Below, piece by piece: positions 34,063 to 49,000 of a stretch of 64,000 bases of DNA. Each line of letters begins with the position of its first letter. Positions within the stretch are counted from its first letter, which is position 1. The DNA lies in the NCBI GenBank assembly GCA_916700875.1, contig CAKAKS010000032.1:14852129-14916128 (forward strand). The letters are read 5' to 3'. The notes beneath the pieces were generated by a model. The model saw only the letters and a list, made by a program, of their open reading frames with translations. It was not told where the DNA came from and did not search any database. The DNA comes from Sebastes aleutianus. Its lineage: Eukaryota; Chordata; Actinopteri; Perciformes; Sebastidae. The translations under genes and the position numbers were made by a program.

Positions 34063-36426
34063 CTTTGCAAAGGAGGCATCGGGAGCATCAGTGCGTTCTA
34101 TGGCTTGTGTACAGAGTTCCTGTAGGAGACAAAATCATAGAACAAGCCCTTGGGTGAACCGAGGGCCCCACCCATGTTTACCAAGGAGGAATGTTTGAGG
34201 CAGCTACTCTGCAGCTGTTACAGAACACGGTCTTAAGCAAAGGGCACAGTGTTTGAGCTGAAAGTGTTAGAGAGGAATGCTACTGTACAATACGTGGCTT
34301 AGTACTTGACCCCGCTTGGCGGTTACATAATATCTGAAGAAATCAAGTGATTCAGAAATGCTCTGTGGTATGAGTGAAGCGTAACGGCTACTGATGTTTC
34401 TCTTAGGAAGGAACCCAAAAAGGACAAATCCTCCAGCAGTCCACCACTGCGACTGAGGTCAAATCTTTGTGAAGTCAAGGAGCCCTTAATCGAGGTGGAT
34501 TCTGCCCCTCTCGGAATTTCATTCATCAAATGCAACCTGAAGAAAAATTTGCTATAATAGGAACGTTACCGTCAACATCTCATCATTTTAATGCTCAATA
34601 TAGTATTTGATAAACAGAATTAATGCCTTCCGACTACCCTCTACATATGGGCACAGTCTGGTAAGCTAACATCGCAGAAGGAACGCACAGATTCGTCCCA
34701 GATTCTTTAGTTTCAATTCATCTGCTACTTTGTTTTTTTGGACAACTTGACTCATCCACACACACAATAGAACTTACCAAATTTGGCATGATGTGCGATA
34801 ATATCATTATTCCCATGGAGCTGGTCGCGAGCAGCTGAACAGCCTCGACTGTAATCCAGAGCTGTCAACACTCCACCGTAGCAGCCGTTTGGGTTTAGGA
34901 TTGTTTACAGAAACACTTTGGATCGGAGAAGAGTGGTCGTTACATCTTGCATGTGGAGAAAAAAAAAAAAAAAAAAAACAGCTCCTCCTTATATTTGGTA
35001 TAATCTCTGGATGCTGCTGAGACTGTGCCCAGGTTTGACAGCGTACAAATCATTGGATCAGACCCAGCGTGGGATAAAGCTAACAACAGTGCAGATTGAA
35101 TACAGTACATGTGTGTGGGGCAGGCACGCAGCTAGCAAGCAGTTGCGGTTGATGCATATGGTAGTACAGTTCCAATGTTGTCTTTCACTGCGATAATAGG
35201 CCTTACCTATACCTTTAACAGCACATCGAGAAAGCAAGTTGTATCAGTAAAGTACCACCAGTTAGGAGAGTCAATGTATTTCAGTACATTACATTCATTG
35301 TCAAACCCTGCGAGGTTGGTTTAATTCCTGTGTTCTCTGGTTGTGTTTTGGATGGTGGGCGAGATCATAGAAAGGGGATTGGGGTGAAATGATGCACGAG
35401 GGCGATTTAAACAAAGCCCAAGGGCACCCACACAGTCCAACCCACACACACACACACACACAATCACACATGCATGCACACACTCTCAAACATTCTCACA
35501 CACATTATTTATGCAAGAGAAAAAATATATTAACATTTGCATTACAAAACAGTACAAGGGCCTCAGTGTAGTAAAATACGTCTTCTGTCGGATAAAAATG
35601 TGTTGAAGAATCCGTGTGGGCCGTCATTTCCTTATATGTATGCAAAACTATCTCTCCCTTTGCCTTCAACAAAACATCTTTTCCTCATTTATTAAAAATA
35701 TTCCCATGGTTTAATGGGATTTGAGGCACTGGATTATATCTCTGTACACAAAATGTATTTTTCACCTCCTCAAAAGTTTGTTCAGCAAATGGAAGCCAAA
35801 AATCTGGAGAGCTACATGATCTAGATGCCATTAGGGGTTCAGGGCCGACGGGGCGATGGGGAGCACTTAGATAGTTAGACCCCAAGTTTCTCCTGGCTTT
35901 TCTCCCAGCCAACAGTCCAGCTGTCTGGCTCTGTAAAAACGTTGTCACAAACACACCAGGAATTGAACTATAAACCCCTTTTTCTTTTCCGACAGGCCCA
36001 AATACATCAATGTTACCCGGTTCAGTCTTATTCATGAGTAAAATTCATTCTTTCTATCCTTAATTCTGCGGCCCTCTGATGGAAAACCAGCAGTCATTGT
36101 AGTTTAAAACAGCCGTGTGTAAAGCGGTTGGATCGCAGGACAGCTGAAACAGTATTTCATTCTGGGGGAGCAAGGCATCTGTGGTCCAGTGTGCTCCACG
36201 TCTCTGTATCCCACCGTGGCCATCCAAATAGCCACAAGAGGCCCTGAACAATCTGTAATGGCTCTCTGTTGTGCAGAATCCACAGTATATGACCAGAACG
36301 TGAGAAGACTTACTCCTTTGCACAGCTGGCTTACATGAACAAAAGAAAGCACAAAATAATCGGAACAGTTTCACAGCATGTTGGCATTCCTGTCTAATCT
36401 CCGCTGCCGGGGCAGGACCCTCCGGC
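34057..36426 (-). other. peli2: probable peli2 3' UTR
   Basis: No gene on either strand. Poly(A) signals AATAAA on the minus strand lie at 34057-34062 and 35688-35693; the distal one gives a 2.4 kb UTR, usual for Pellino mRNAs. A CA microsatellite sits near 35444-35462 and a poly-A run near 34960-34978. The end is inferred. Confidence 0.5.
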
Positions 36427-37005
36427 TCAGTCCACCGGGCCCTGGAAGATTAGCTTGGCACAGCCCTGAGCGAGGCCGAGCTGGGTGGCACAGAAGGGGC
36501 AGGCGGCGTGGAAGGCGTGGGTGCCGTGGGGCAGAGGGATCTCCGCCCAGTACTTGACTGACTTCTCTGAACACACGTGTCCGCACGGCACAAAGGCATG
36601 AGTGGGCGCACCTGTGTCCACGTAGAAGGCCGGCTCGCAGCCCAGCCACAGCGGCACGTAGGGCCCGACCATCCGGCACATGGGGCACTCTCGCTGGTTG
36701 TTGGGCCCCTGCTCCGAGCGGTGGCCCCAGTTGTGGTAGCCGTGCACGTGGCCGCAGCCCAAGTAGACCCAAGGCTGCTTTTCCTCCAAAGAGGAGAGGG
36801 CGCGGCTGCGTTGCATGCTGGGGAAGGCGAGCGTGTTGAGACCGACGGGGCACTGGGGGCGCGCTGCGTTGATCTCCTGCCTGAGAGCCTCCAGATGCTT
36901 TTGGGTGGGAGTGTGAAAGAGGCCTTCTGCAGTACGCCACAGCAAAGTGGCTCCACACAGATCCACCAGGGAGCCGTCCTGCAGGATATTACTCTCATGC
37001 TCCAC
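36427..37005 (-). CDS. peli2: peli2 coding exon 6 (terminal, RING-like domain)
   Basis: Encodes the last 192 residues, VEHESNILQDGSLVDLCGAT to KLIFQGPVD, with the whole zinc-binding RING-like region. Stop TGA at 36427-36429. The exon is much more GC-rich than its surroundings. This produces long open frames on other frames and on the opposite strand (36577-37023) that are not genes. Confidence 0.97.
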   Translation of the reverse strand: MEHESNILQDGSLVDLCGATLLWRTAEGLFHTPTQKHLEALRQEINAARPQCPVGLNTLAFPSMQRSRALSSLEEKQPWVYLGCGHVHGYHNWGHRSEQGPNNQRECPMCRMVGPYVPLWLGCEPAFYVDTGAPTHAFVPCGHVCSEKSVKYWAEIPLPHGTHAFHAACPFCATQLGLAQGCAKLIFQGPVD

Positions 37006-40000
37006 CTGCATTGGGTAATGTAGCAGACACGCATTTAGTATCACTTAACTGATCTCATGCATGTAACCATCATAACCGTATTCTATTTGAGTTGAGAAAC
37101 ATCTGCTTCATTTAAGTCACAGTGACATTTGTGCTGTTGCTGTATATACTGTATGTGTGGAGCTACTGACCAGTTTGCCGGGGGTCTGTGCAGAGCGGGT
37201 CTCTCTCAGCGTGTAAACATCCCCACAAACAGAGATCTCTCTCCAGACGCCAGGCTTCGACTCCTCCGTGAACCCGCCCTTCGGGTGCATTACCAGCACG
37301 CCATTGGTTGTCAGTCCGTCCATGTGGCCGTCAGGGTTCTTCCATTTTGCGGCTTTCTCCTATAGGCGAGACGGAGCACAGTTGCAAACTGATGTGCTGT
37401 GTGGCAGTTGTTTCTCTGGTTAAAACTCTGCTAGAACTACATTTAAAAGGCACGAACTGGACATCAAACCGTAGTGAGGAGGTACTGTATATCTACTGTA
37501 CCATGGTACACTAGCTAGTAATTACCCCAAGGAAGATGTTTTTGGAAGAATCAAAACCAGCTGCGTAGATGCGAGCAACGTAAGGCGGGATCCGCTCGCA
37601 GACAACTCGGCAGGCAAACCGGGAGATGGTGCTCTGTGTGATGGGGGTCTCCTCTCCTTCCTGGCTTCCTGCTACTGTGTCAGTCACCACAAAGTCTATG
37701 GGACTCTCAGTGGAACGGCCGATCTACAAAACAACACAGGGAATAATCAATATCATGCTATATTATTAGATTGTTTCTTGTGATTTCTTGTCAATATATT
37801 GGCATGGGTGAAAAGGGGTTTGTTTTTAATTCCCTGCAGAGTAGGGCTGCAACTAACAATTATCTTAATTGTGGATTAATCTGTCAATTATTTTCTCGAT
37901 TAATCGATTAGTTGTTTGGTCTATAAAATGTCAGAAAATGGTGAAAAATATCAATCACTGTTTCCCAAAGCCCAAGATGATGTCCTAAAATGTCAAAGAT
38001 ATTCAGTTTACTGTCATAGAGGAGTAAAGAAACCAGAATATATTCACATTTAAGAAGCTGGAATCAGAGAATTCTGACTTTTTTTCATATCAAATAATTA
38101 AATAATAATCGATTAATAGTTGCAGCACTACTGCAGACCTTTGAACTGAACTGTTCTGCTTCCCAGCAGTTCAGCCATTTGTCAGGTTGTGGCGGTTTGA
38201 CATCTGAATGACAGTGCACAAGATCATGATGCTGTGTGCGTGTGTGTGTGTGTGTGTGCACCAAAGTGTGTCGTGTCAGCATTTTTACCAAAGTTTCATA
38301 CAGCAGCATGTTGTTATATCAGTGCATCTCTGAAGAGAATTCAAGTGTCATTTTTTCTTCGCAAAAATAATATTTCAGATTATTTTTAAGCAGACCACAG
38401 ATATAAATACTGAGAAAAATGTCCGAACAGTTCTCAAGCTGAATAAGCAGCGGTAAAAATAAGCATTTCCCCCTTTCATTTCCTCATTTTTTTCATCTCA
38501 AAATTGTCCTGAAGTCTTGTCTTTTGAATAGTTTCCCCTCCTCTGCTGTGTCTGTGTTTCTATTTATTCAGTGTTGTTCAAAGACACATGGATACAATAC
38601 AGGGCTGAATGTGAGGCACGTGTCTGCAGTGCTGACTTCCCTCTGGTCATCGTCTCCTTGCTGTACATTCACATTAATGCTACAGACAGAACAGTTGACA
38701 GTACACATACAAGACTCATGCACTCACTGGTGGAGTGGAAGGTTCAGGGGGGGAAAACCAACTAAAAGTGCAGAGATTTTGAATCTCTGCAGGAGTAGCT
38801 GCAAATATTCTTAATTATAGGTAGAGCTCAAAAGTTCAGTCAATCGACAAAGAATAAAACAGCAACTATTTTGATAATTCCTTCATTTTGCAGTCAATTT
38901 TCAAGAAGAAAATGCTAAAGATTTGATTACACCATCTCAAATGTAAGGTTTCGAGGCTTCTCTTCATCATTTATAGTATTAAATTATATATATATTTGGG
39001 TTTGGATTGTAAAAAAACATACAGAAAAAACAAGCAAGTCATATAAAACAATCAATTTGAATTAGGGCGGTCAAAGTTAACGCGATAGTAACCCATAATA
39101 ATGGGTTCTATGGGTACCCACGAGTCTCCCCTTTACAGATAATGCCCACTTCATGATAATCACATGCAGTTTTGGGCAAGTCATAGTCAAGTCAATTTGA
39201 ATACATCCCCTTTCGCTCTGGGAAATTATAATGGATCAATAAAGAAAGTAATCGTTAGTTGCAGCCCTAATCAAATGTTGAGGATTCAACAGGTTATTCA
39301 AAGTACAATCCTAACAGGTAACAGTGTCATTTAATGGGTCTTTACCTGAAACATGTCTGTGTCTTTATCATGGCAGTACTCCACCACTACCGTGTGGTTC
39401 CTGGACAGTGTGTAGGAGATGCTGTGTTGGCCTTTACAGTTCACAGCCTGAAATATAACAAAAAAACACATTACAAACATGCAACATGTTGTGATACCAT
39501 ATTAAACATAAAAGATACATACTTTAACGAGTATAAGCACACCAACAAGGGAGTGTTTTACTGTTTTGTGTTATAGTGAAAGAGGAGAAACCCTTTGATG
39601 TTTTAGTTTGTGGCTTTAACACCAGATCTGAGAGTGCCACTGGTTCACAAACAGGAGCCACACCACCATACGCCTTATGCAATCATTGCATCGCTGCTGA
39701 GGGGAAATTACAGGTCAGGGCAAAACAAACCCCGCTATTAAAATGCACTCAATTGATGAGTCACATCCTACGATTCAGAACGGCTATAGTGCTTGCAGGA
39801 AGAGAATATATGTTTGTCCTCATTTCCACCCTGTTATTCACAACAACAACAAATTCTCAGGCTTTTTATTACAATGAATTATTACTGGGTTTCCTCATAA
39901 CAGACATTAAAGCCAGAACATTTCTTACAATCTGCGGCAGGAATTTCTGGCAGAGGAACAGGGAAGAGCGTGTAAAGTCACACTCCCATGACAGTGACCA

Positions 40001-43000
40001 TAAACTGCCCACTGGCCTCAGTTAACACGAGCTTGCCTACCAGCTGAACTGCCACCGTCAGTCAGTGTAGTGAGGCAGGGTGGGTTAAAGCCACTCAGGC
40101 TCAGCTCCCATCAACACTTTACCACATGCCACTATCATTGCGGTCTAATCTGCGAATTCCATTTCCCAAACACCCCCCCCCTCTTTGTCACGTGCAAGAG
40201 GGAAAGAGGGAGAGCGAAAGTGGGTCATCAGCGCTGCCACGCTCTGCTGTAACATCAGAGACAGACGGGGACAAATGTCATCATCGCATGCAGTCTTGTC
40301 TCGACTGCGCCGCTACAAACAAATGGCGCTCCACCTGTTCAGCGGCTAAAAGAAGCTCACGCACACCCCAAACAGAAACATATATATTTATCAGCACAAC
40401 ACCACACCCCCTAAAATGTCTCACACCCTTCCTCAGTTGAAGGATTGAAAACAAAAACACAGCCATGAGCCATCCCGCTCCCCCTGAAAGGAAGGCCAGT
40501 GTGTTAACAATCACACTTGCACAAATGAAGTAATTGAGCTCAAGTGGGGAGATGAGAAAGCAGGGGCAGGATTTGAATAGGAGGCTGACAGTGGCATCAT
40601 GGGAGCTCCTCATTATCTGTCATGAACACCAGAGTGTGCACAGACACGTGAGCTTCCCCTCTCAGCTTCTGAGCCACAGAGCACTCTCAGTTCATTCGTA
40701 TGAGACTGCTGCGCTGTGAGGGAGCCGGAGCAGGTTGGTGGACTGCTGCTGTCGAAAAGAAAATAACAGAAAAAACGGGAGATGGCTTGGTTCATTTTAC
40801 TCCTTACTCAAAAAGAAGGCTCTCCTGAAATCAAGTTTGCCACCCTGTTTGTCCCTTAAAAGGGGAACACCACCTACATTAAGAATTTCAATGTTGTTTC
40901 CATGGCCTTGGAAAGTTCAATCAATATTTGTGAACATGAGCTACTCTCTCTCAAAGCCAGAAAACAGAGAAGTAAATCTCAAACTGGTGATGTCATAGGG
41001 TATAAAAGTGTGGAGCTGCTCCATAGACAATGAATGGGAGATTGATTTTATGGACCCACAGAATGTTTGTTTTGAACTTTATTCTATTGTAGTGTTGTCA
41101 TTGTGAAACAAAAAATGTTCCCATATACTCGGAACATTCCCCTGGGTGCTCTCAGTGTCATCTATAACAGTGATTCTCAAAGTGTGGTCCGGGGCACTCT
41201 GTCACGGGGTCTGCGAAATAATTTGCTATGAACTATGAAATTGTGCTGTATCGTTAAAAAGTACATATCAACAGATGGGGACCATTTGCACCAATAAAAC
41301 AAGCACATTGTGTCCATTACTCCCCGTTAGCTTTGGGCCAATAGATACTCTGATATGATTGGGACACATCACGTCAATCTGTCATGAATCAGTCACTTCA
41401 CTCAGGGTGTAATGAACATTTCCTGCTGCAGCTTAGCTTAGCTTATTATTATTACGGGAGACCAAAATGTGTCAGGTGTCTTCAGGTGCTAGCGATCAAA
41501 GTCGTGAAGCCGGCCAAGCTAAAGCGATATCTGATAACAAATCACCTGTAATATCAGGGCAAAACAAAGTGGTGTCAGCATGATTCAAACTGAAATGTGT
41601 TTCTGTTTATCACTATCAAACAGGTCTGAAGTATTTAGGTTGAAAAGTTTTATAATACAAATAGTTCCAGTGGCATGTAAGAGTACAAATGGTATTAAGC
41701 ATTATGCTTAATTAGGGTTACGATTATGAGGGGGTCCTTGGAAAATGTTCTCCCCTATAAGTGGTCCATGGGCCCAAAAAGTTTGAGAATCCCAAATCTA
41801 TAACATCTCTCCCTATTCATTGCCTGTGGAGCAGTTCACTTTATACCAGGACATCACACGTTTTAGCACTCTAGTCTTTGAATTTGTGAGATAATTGTTC
41901 ATGTTTACTACTATGTTTTGGATCGCCTTAGACCATAAAAAATAACGTGTGAATTTGAAAATGGGCGTAGTTCCCCTTGACCTTGTTTACAGCTGGTAGT
42001 GCAGGCAACTGCAACAACTTCCTCTTCAGTTCAGCCTCCAGATCCCAGGCCTGGCAACAGGGTGGCAGAGAGGAACCATGGTGAAAAAGGTGAAGAAGGT
42101 CACAGCAGTTCCCATATCTGACACAGCCTGTGACTAATTGTATAAAGGGTGCTCTTTGCTCAGTTGTGCTGTGCAGTAAAAACGGTCTGAGAAACAACTT
42201 GTAGTGTGGAGCAGCAGAAACATTTAGCCATATTTCATAGGCCGCTGCAGCACATCGTTCAGCTCAAAGATGACTGGAATGATGCACAAATCTCTGCGAT
42301 GAAAAAGCCTCTGTCACAGGAAAAAACCTCTGCGCAGATACCAGGAGTCAAGTTCCACAAGGTGAGAGTAACCTGAACCAGAGGGCCTGTGCTGGCCGGC
42401 GAGTTAAACTCCCAACAAATGTCTGGAATATTGGCCTCCAAGAGATGCAGAGGTAAGCAAGTCCTTTCGCTTGTTTAGCAGTTTTGCATGGGAACCGACG
42501 GCAGGAGGAATGCAGGAAGGCAGACGTGTTATACTGGACGAGGCAGTTTCTGGCAGGCGATCCAGTGCAAAGAAAAGCTATGAGGCCCGGCTAGGAACTA
42601 CAGTTATTGTACTGGAAATGTCAACATTAAGGTCTGCCAACAATAATGTAAAGGAGTTCACTGCAGTAGTAAGCTACTGGAAACCCACTCTGCTGCTCTG
42701 AAAAAGTCTGTTGTGTTTCAAGATTTTCCTGCAGTTGTAAGTCCTCTACCTTTAATCTGCTGAGTTCAATTCAAATCACCCTAAGTGCAATAACAAAATG
42801 ACTCATCACCCTCTGTCTCAGTTATTCATTATACATTTTTATCTAACATCAATAGACAAGGAGACTCCTTCTGACTGAGAGTCTGTTCAATAAATCACGT
42901 ATTCATCCTGTGATCTGTTGTGTACCTTGCTGGCCTGGGGTGTGTTGAGGATGTGCACAGTGCTCGGCTTAACACCATTGGCTTTGGTCCTCCTGTACAG

Positions 43001-46000
43001 CGCAAATCTGCTTTTCCGTCTACCCCGATCTCCGTTGGGCAGAGAGCCATTGTACCTGTCATGGAAGGGGCGGAGGGAAGGACAGTAAATTAGCAAAAAC
43101 AATTTAAAAAAATGTTATGAAAATGCAAACCATCTTTTGTAGCTGCTAAAAAACGTGTCCAATGCGATTTACAGGCCAAAGTCTTGTAATCGTATAACAA
43201 GTAATCGTGGAGAATTAGAAACATTCATGTGTTGTGAAAAGCAGCTTTGCCATGCATTACATCACTGGCAATCTAATGCACCCTATTAGCAATCTAAGCG
43301 TTACCTTGGATAATGTCTCTCATTACATAATGCACTCTGGTGCTTGTGATTTCAGCGAGCCAACTCTGTGTAAACTGCAGCTGTTCTCTTGCTCCGTGTC
43401 CCAGGCAGGAGCAGGTTTTAAGATGCACGTCAGGTTTGGGAACGCACAGTCCGGGGCGGAGAGCTGGCTCACATGACTGAGACACGTTCTCTCTCATAGC
43501 TGGATTTTCTACACTGATACAGAAAAGCTCTTAGATCTCAATTTCAAAGCTTCGGCTGCACCAGAAGAGCATGCTCTGTTTTCACTTCTCAATATCACAC
43601 TCCAGTTTTGCCCCTCAGTCTAGCCTAGGCAGCTCCTTTTGAATGAAGAAACCCCTTCCGGTAGGACTGCTCCTCTCCCCATCCACCAGCTGGTTCCTAC
43701 AGCTGGGACACCCCATGCTCTACTCCCATCCAACACACAGACCTTCTGTCACACACTCACATGGAACCACCCTGTGCTGAACTGACACCTTGCACAATGG
43801 AAATATCGCTATTAAACGCCTCAAGTTTGCATAGCAGTGCATTTCATGAGGGAGTGAACTCTTGAAGTGCTACATAATCTGACATTTCTCCTCTTTGTTG
43901 CAACACAGTAGCAACAAGAGCTCCTTTCTTCTGCTCCCTACCTCCCTCCAAAGCTAGTCCACCTGTCCCATGTCTCCTCACGGCTGGTCAGGCATGGAAA
44001 CACATGGTCCCAGTCAGCACAGTGCACAAAGCTGGCCTGTAGGACAAGCCACCCACAGAGAGCTTGAGAGGTACTGGAGGATACTGTAGACAAAACTACC
44101 AACTAATACACCGACAGCAGGAGGAAAATGACAAAAATAAAAGTGATTAAATAATTGTATTAGTTTTTTTTAAATGCTTAGATTGTTCACTACAGCAAAT
44201 ACTCCTCAGCTTTTACTTCTAATGTTGATTATTGTCTAGTGGTGGCTTTCTTCTACATGTTGCTTTAGAAAGACATACACTCTGGTAAATTTCTCCAATG
44301 TGGTCTTGACCCTAAATAAAATCCATAAGGAGCAGGAATACTGATGATCTCTCATTAATAAACACACATTTGAAGCTGAATTAACAGTGTGTTGACTCTA
44401 TGCTCCAATTTCATTCGACCTGTCCTAGAAACTCCCCACCTAAATAAAGAGCAGCTAGGCCTGTATGTCATTCAGAGTAGGGCTGGGCCGTATGACTATA
44501 AATATATCGTCAAAACGATATCAAAATGTCAATCATGTATTTTTTTATACATAGTTTCTATCCCAATATAGGTTATGACCATATTTATTTATTTTTTCTC
44601 TAAAATGTCACTTAAAAAGGACTATATGTAAGAATCAGAAATTGCATGTTAACAGCGAAACCTGTGGCCGTCAAGTCAGCGTCCTGTTGCTCGTGCTTGT
44701 GCTCGCTCTACATAGACATGAACGAGCATCGATCAAAACAGTGAGGCGACACACGTCAGCTAAAACACAATATCACTCTATATTTCACCTGCTTGGCAGT
44801 AATGTTAGCTGACCAGACAAAGGTCTCTCCATGAATTGATGCGGATACCGTGTTTTCCTGCTTCAGCCTCCCGACCGCGGTCAGAAGGAACAGGGGAGAC
44901 ACTGGAGTTTTGGTCGGAGACGATAACGTTACTCCCACTGTACATTCACTAGATATTCTCAGAGCTAAACTAACTCTTCTGCAGTGTGTAGTGTGCACGC
45001 ATGCACGCGAGAGGTGGAGCGAGAGAGCGAGTTAGTGAAGGCAGGCAGCGGAGCAGAGTACTCCAACTCCGGCCCTGGAGACCAAAGCTACGGTCTCCCC
45101 TGTGTCTTCTGACCACACGGGCTTCACTAGATAGAACTTTGCGTTTTTTTGTGCTTCCGTGTAGTTTGTGTTGCAGTCGGAGTTTGAACAGCGTAGTCAC
45201 ACGCGAGCACGCATGGGACACCGACCCGCAATGATTTATACGTGTTAGGACTTACAAACAGTACCTTTAAAACTGTTATGTTCATTATGCACTCAAGTTC
45301 TTAAAATGAGAAAATACTCAGTACTTTTCATTTATCAAGTATCAAAGTCACACAGGAGTATACAAAAATAGGCTATACCATGTGGTTATTTCATAATATA
45401 GACTATTTACTTATTGAACTACCAGAAAACATGCTTTATCATGATACATATTGCTATCGAGATATGAAATGACCTATTTCGTGATAGATTTTGGCCATAT
45501 CGTCCAGCTCTAGTTCAGAGTTCTAGTTGGCTGGCTGTGCCGTGATGTCTCACACATAAGTACACAACACACAATGAGATGATGTGCAGCTTAGCGTTTC
45601 GTCATGATGAATTCCAACTGCAGAATTATAACCCTGTCTCTTTGAGAGACGCCACATGCCTCCTATTATTCACCATTACAATATTCTGTCATCTAAGAAC
45701 CGCCACCGTCACATTAGCCAGGACAGGCTTTTTAAAGCTGCGCTCCAACCAATTGCGATCGCTTTCCCTTTTGACCTGTGCCAGACAGAGAGGCAGCGGA
45801 TTTACCTTCCAATACTTAGGAGCGGGGATTAGAAGACTGTGGCGTATCACCTATCCTCCAGAGTTGCACTAAGGAGCCAACAGCACCTCCTACCTCTTAT
45901 GCGAACATGAAAGGCTAGAATGAGGAGGAGGTATGCTGCATTGTTATAACACTCATTAGCATGACACAGAGGCAGTGTGGCCTTAAAGGGTCGCAGGAGA

Positions 46001-49000
46001 GGTTAGATGATGCTGCAAAGTAAGACTGCAGGCTATTAGTGCTTCAGATAGGTCACTGTGCAAACAGTACATCACCAGTACATGGGAGGCAGCCAGATGG
46101 CACAGTGAGTGAGAAGAGCATCAGTCAACTGACTCAGATTTAAGCTGCCATGGCCTCAAGTATCCATCTAACCTTGCACAAGACACTGACACCACACCAG
46201 CTCCAGCTACACCCTGACCTTGTTGTGGAGCTGAGGATGGCAAAAGGATAACTCTTCTCCTTCTTGGATGAATGTTTTTTTTTTTTTTAAAGGCATCGCA
46301 TCTCAACAATCAGTGCCAGTTTGTACCAAAGTTGATTTGTACACTTCCTTTACGGAGCGGTTCTTTAGGGAGAAATGTACAAAGTTCAATCAATAGGCCC
46401 AGTCTCCCAGCCACAATGGACAGAGGAAGCTGAGGAGAGGCAAAGGCTGAGTACTGATCAATCCATCCTTTCATTTCCAGGATACCCACACAGCCACCAC
46501 CACCCCCCCTCCCTCCTCACTGACCAGCATCAAGCCAATCCGCCCAGGCAGAGATGGGGGGCAGCCATGCAAGTAATAAGAGCCACCACGGTCATGGCGA
46601 CAAACCACTGAGGGAACTGCTGCTCAAACAAGCTTTGTTCCATGCTGTCAGCTATCTTGTCTACCATCAGTTTTATCAGTGGGATGTGATGTCATGGCAG
46701 TGATTATACACCCGTCACATCTGATTCAAATATGTGTCTTTATGTCAGGAGAGAGAACAAAAGTATCGGCTTCAAACATGCCACATGTTCAGCCCGCGGT
46801 AATAAGCAGTCAGCACTTTTTGTCCCTTATAATAAGCTGTGAGTGTATGGGTGGAGGGCAGGGGACAAAACCACACACACTCTGCATATGTATGTAACCT
46901 TTATAAGCAGCTCATTTCAAGTGCTTCGAGCAAAAGTTACGAGTAATTTCCACAGCACATTGAGCACAAACACTTAAAAATGCTCATTTTAAATCAGTTC
47001 CAGTACTGGCCACATTCCAGCCACTGATGACACAGCAGGTGTTTTCCATAATGTGGCAGCCGTTGCCCTTGACATCAGTTTATGCATATAAACAAGATTG
47101 TTCAGAATGATAACTGGCTGCAGCTTCTCCTGAACAAATCCTGAATAAACACAGTTGTGGTTTTGAAATAGTTCTGACACAAAGAAAAGGACAGGATGAG
47201 ACACGTATACTAATGCCACTTTAACTGCCTTGTTTACCCTCAACAGATTAGGGATGGGTAGGCCTATTGTTTAAAATTCTGCAACACTAGTGCCAATATA
47301 AGTCTCAGTATCAATGCCAAAACCATCAAAAACCTTATTGAAAAGAATAAATGTGTTTTTTTTCCACAAACGCCTTTTTTAAATTTAACAAATGATGCCA
47401 CATAACTCATGTGTAAAATGCTGTCTAAACTAGGGCTGTGTAATGGCAAGAATCTGGCGATACGATACATATCATCATACGGGGATAACGATTCAAAATA
47501 TTGCGATATATTGTGATTTTTTTATTTAATTTTATGAAAACGGTTATAGTATAAAGAACACCATTTTAGAATAGGCAAAAATCACACATTTATACTTCAT
47601 GCAAAAAACTGCATGTTTTTTTGTCCAAAACTGCAATATGATTATCATATTATGATTATAAAGTGGGCATGTCTGTAAAGGGGAGACTCGTGGGTACACA
47701 TAGAACCCATTTTCATTAACATATCTTGAGGTCAGAGGTCAAGGGACCCATTTGAAAATGGCCCTTCCAGTTTTTCTTCTCCAAAATTTTGCATAACTTT
47801 GGAGCGTTATTCAGCGTCCTTCATGACAAGCTAGTATAACAGGATTCCTTCGGTTTTCAAGTTTCATTTGATGCCAGTATCTTCACCCTAGCTTTAAAAC
47901 TGAGCCCACTACAACCTCCGAAAGATCGACAGCAGGCCGTCAGATTTTTAAGATATTAATAAAAAATCTATACACTGTTTTGGAAAACAACACATAATAT
48001 CACGATACTCATGTGTATCAATATTTTCTTACACCCCTAGTCTAAACACAATAATAAAGTCGTCTAAAATAAGCAACGTTTTGATCAGGATATATCTGAT
48101 AAAATAATAAGTAAACAAGATCTGACTAGGCATTCGATGCCATCTTTCACTTTACAGCAGGTTTGGAACAAATGATCGACTGACTGATTAGTCGATCGAT
48201 GTAAAACTAATCGTGATTGATGGTTTAAGTATTTTTTTCTAGTAAAAATGCTAAACAGTCATTGGTTCCAAGTGTTTAATTTGTTGGATTAGCAAAGAAC
48301 AAATATATCCTGTTAGGTCATTTTTAGGTATGTACTTATCTGACTATTTCAGTCCCGATACCGATAGTGATACCTGGGCTTTGGGTATCGGCCGATACCG
48401 ATCCAATACAAGTGTTTAATTATAAGCTGTATGCACTGGTGGCCCCATGTGTAAGGAAACATTAGGCTTGACTTAAACATTGCTTTCTTAACTTTGTAAA
48501 ACAAAATGTAACAAATAAATACATAGATATAAATGTACTGAATTGTTATTATTAAAATAATAAATCATACACCAGCAACTGGGTATTATAAAATCTTCAA
48601 AATTAACAGGAATTATAATTCAAGTTTAAACCTTTTTAATGCAGCAACAAATCGGTCAAAACTTAAACAGGAATTAACATTCCAGTATATAATGTATATA
48701 GTATATAAACATAGAATTGAATTGAATATATCGGCCCCATTGTCACGGATATCCGATCTAGCTATTTGAGTCAGTGTTGGCCCGATATCCGATCCAGTAT
48801 TGGTATCGGTGCATCCCTAGTAATTTTATCCATAAACAGTTACTCAAATTTTCCCCATTATTATATCATGATTTACATGGATGTTGTGATATAAAATTGC
48901 ATATATCGTGATAAAGGATTTTATCCATATCCCCTACTCCTAGCTAGGGGTGTAAGAAAATATTGCAAATATCGACAATCGCAATATTATGTTTTGTGAT

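Larger units (their letters stand above)
39448..42925. other. peli2 intron 2
   Basis: No gene. 40987-41863 is a foldback repeat split by a hAT insertion (41169-41796). The 149-codon plus-strand open frame at 39576-40025 has no recognised domain. 41900-42900 shows nothing recognisable. Confidence 0.5.

Noticed and set aside
36577..37023. 148-codon plus-strand open frame
   Set aside because: Lies antisense to the GC-rich terminal exon of peli2; no domain, explained by base composition.
36371..37034. Two further long minus-strand frames (194-195 codons)
   Set aside because: Out-of-frame shadows of peli2 exon 6, rich in Arg/Pro/Ala as expected for shifted GC-rich coding sequence.
39576..40025. 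149-codon plus-strand open frame
   Set aside because: Inside peli2 intron 2, antisense to the gene, no recognisable domain or splice partners.
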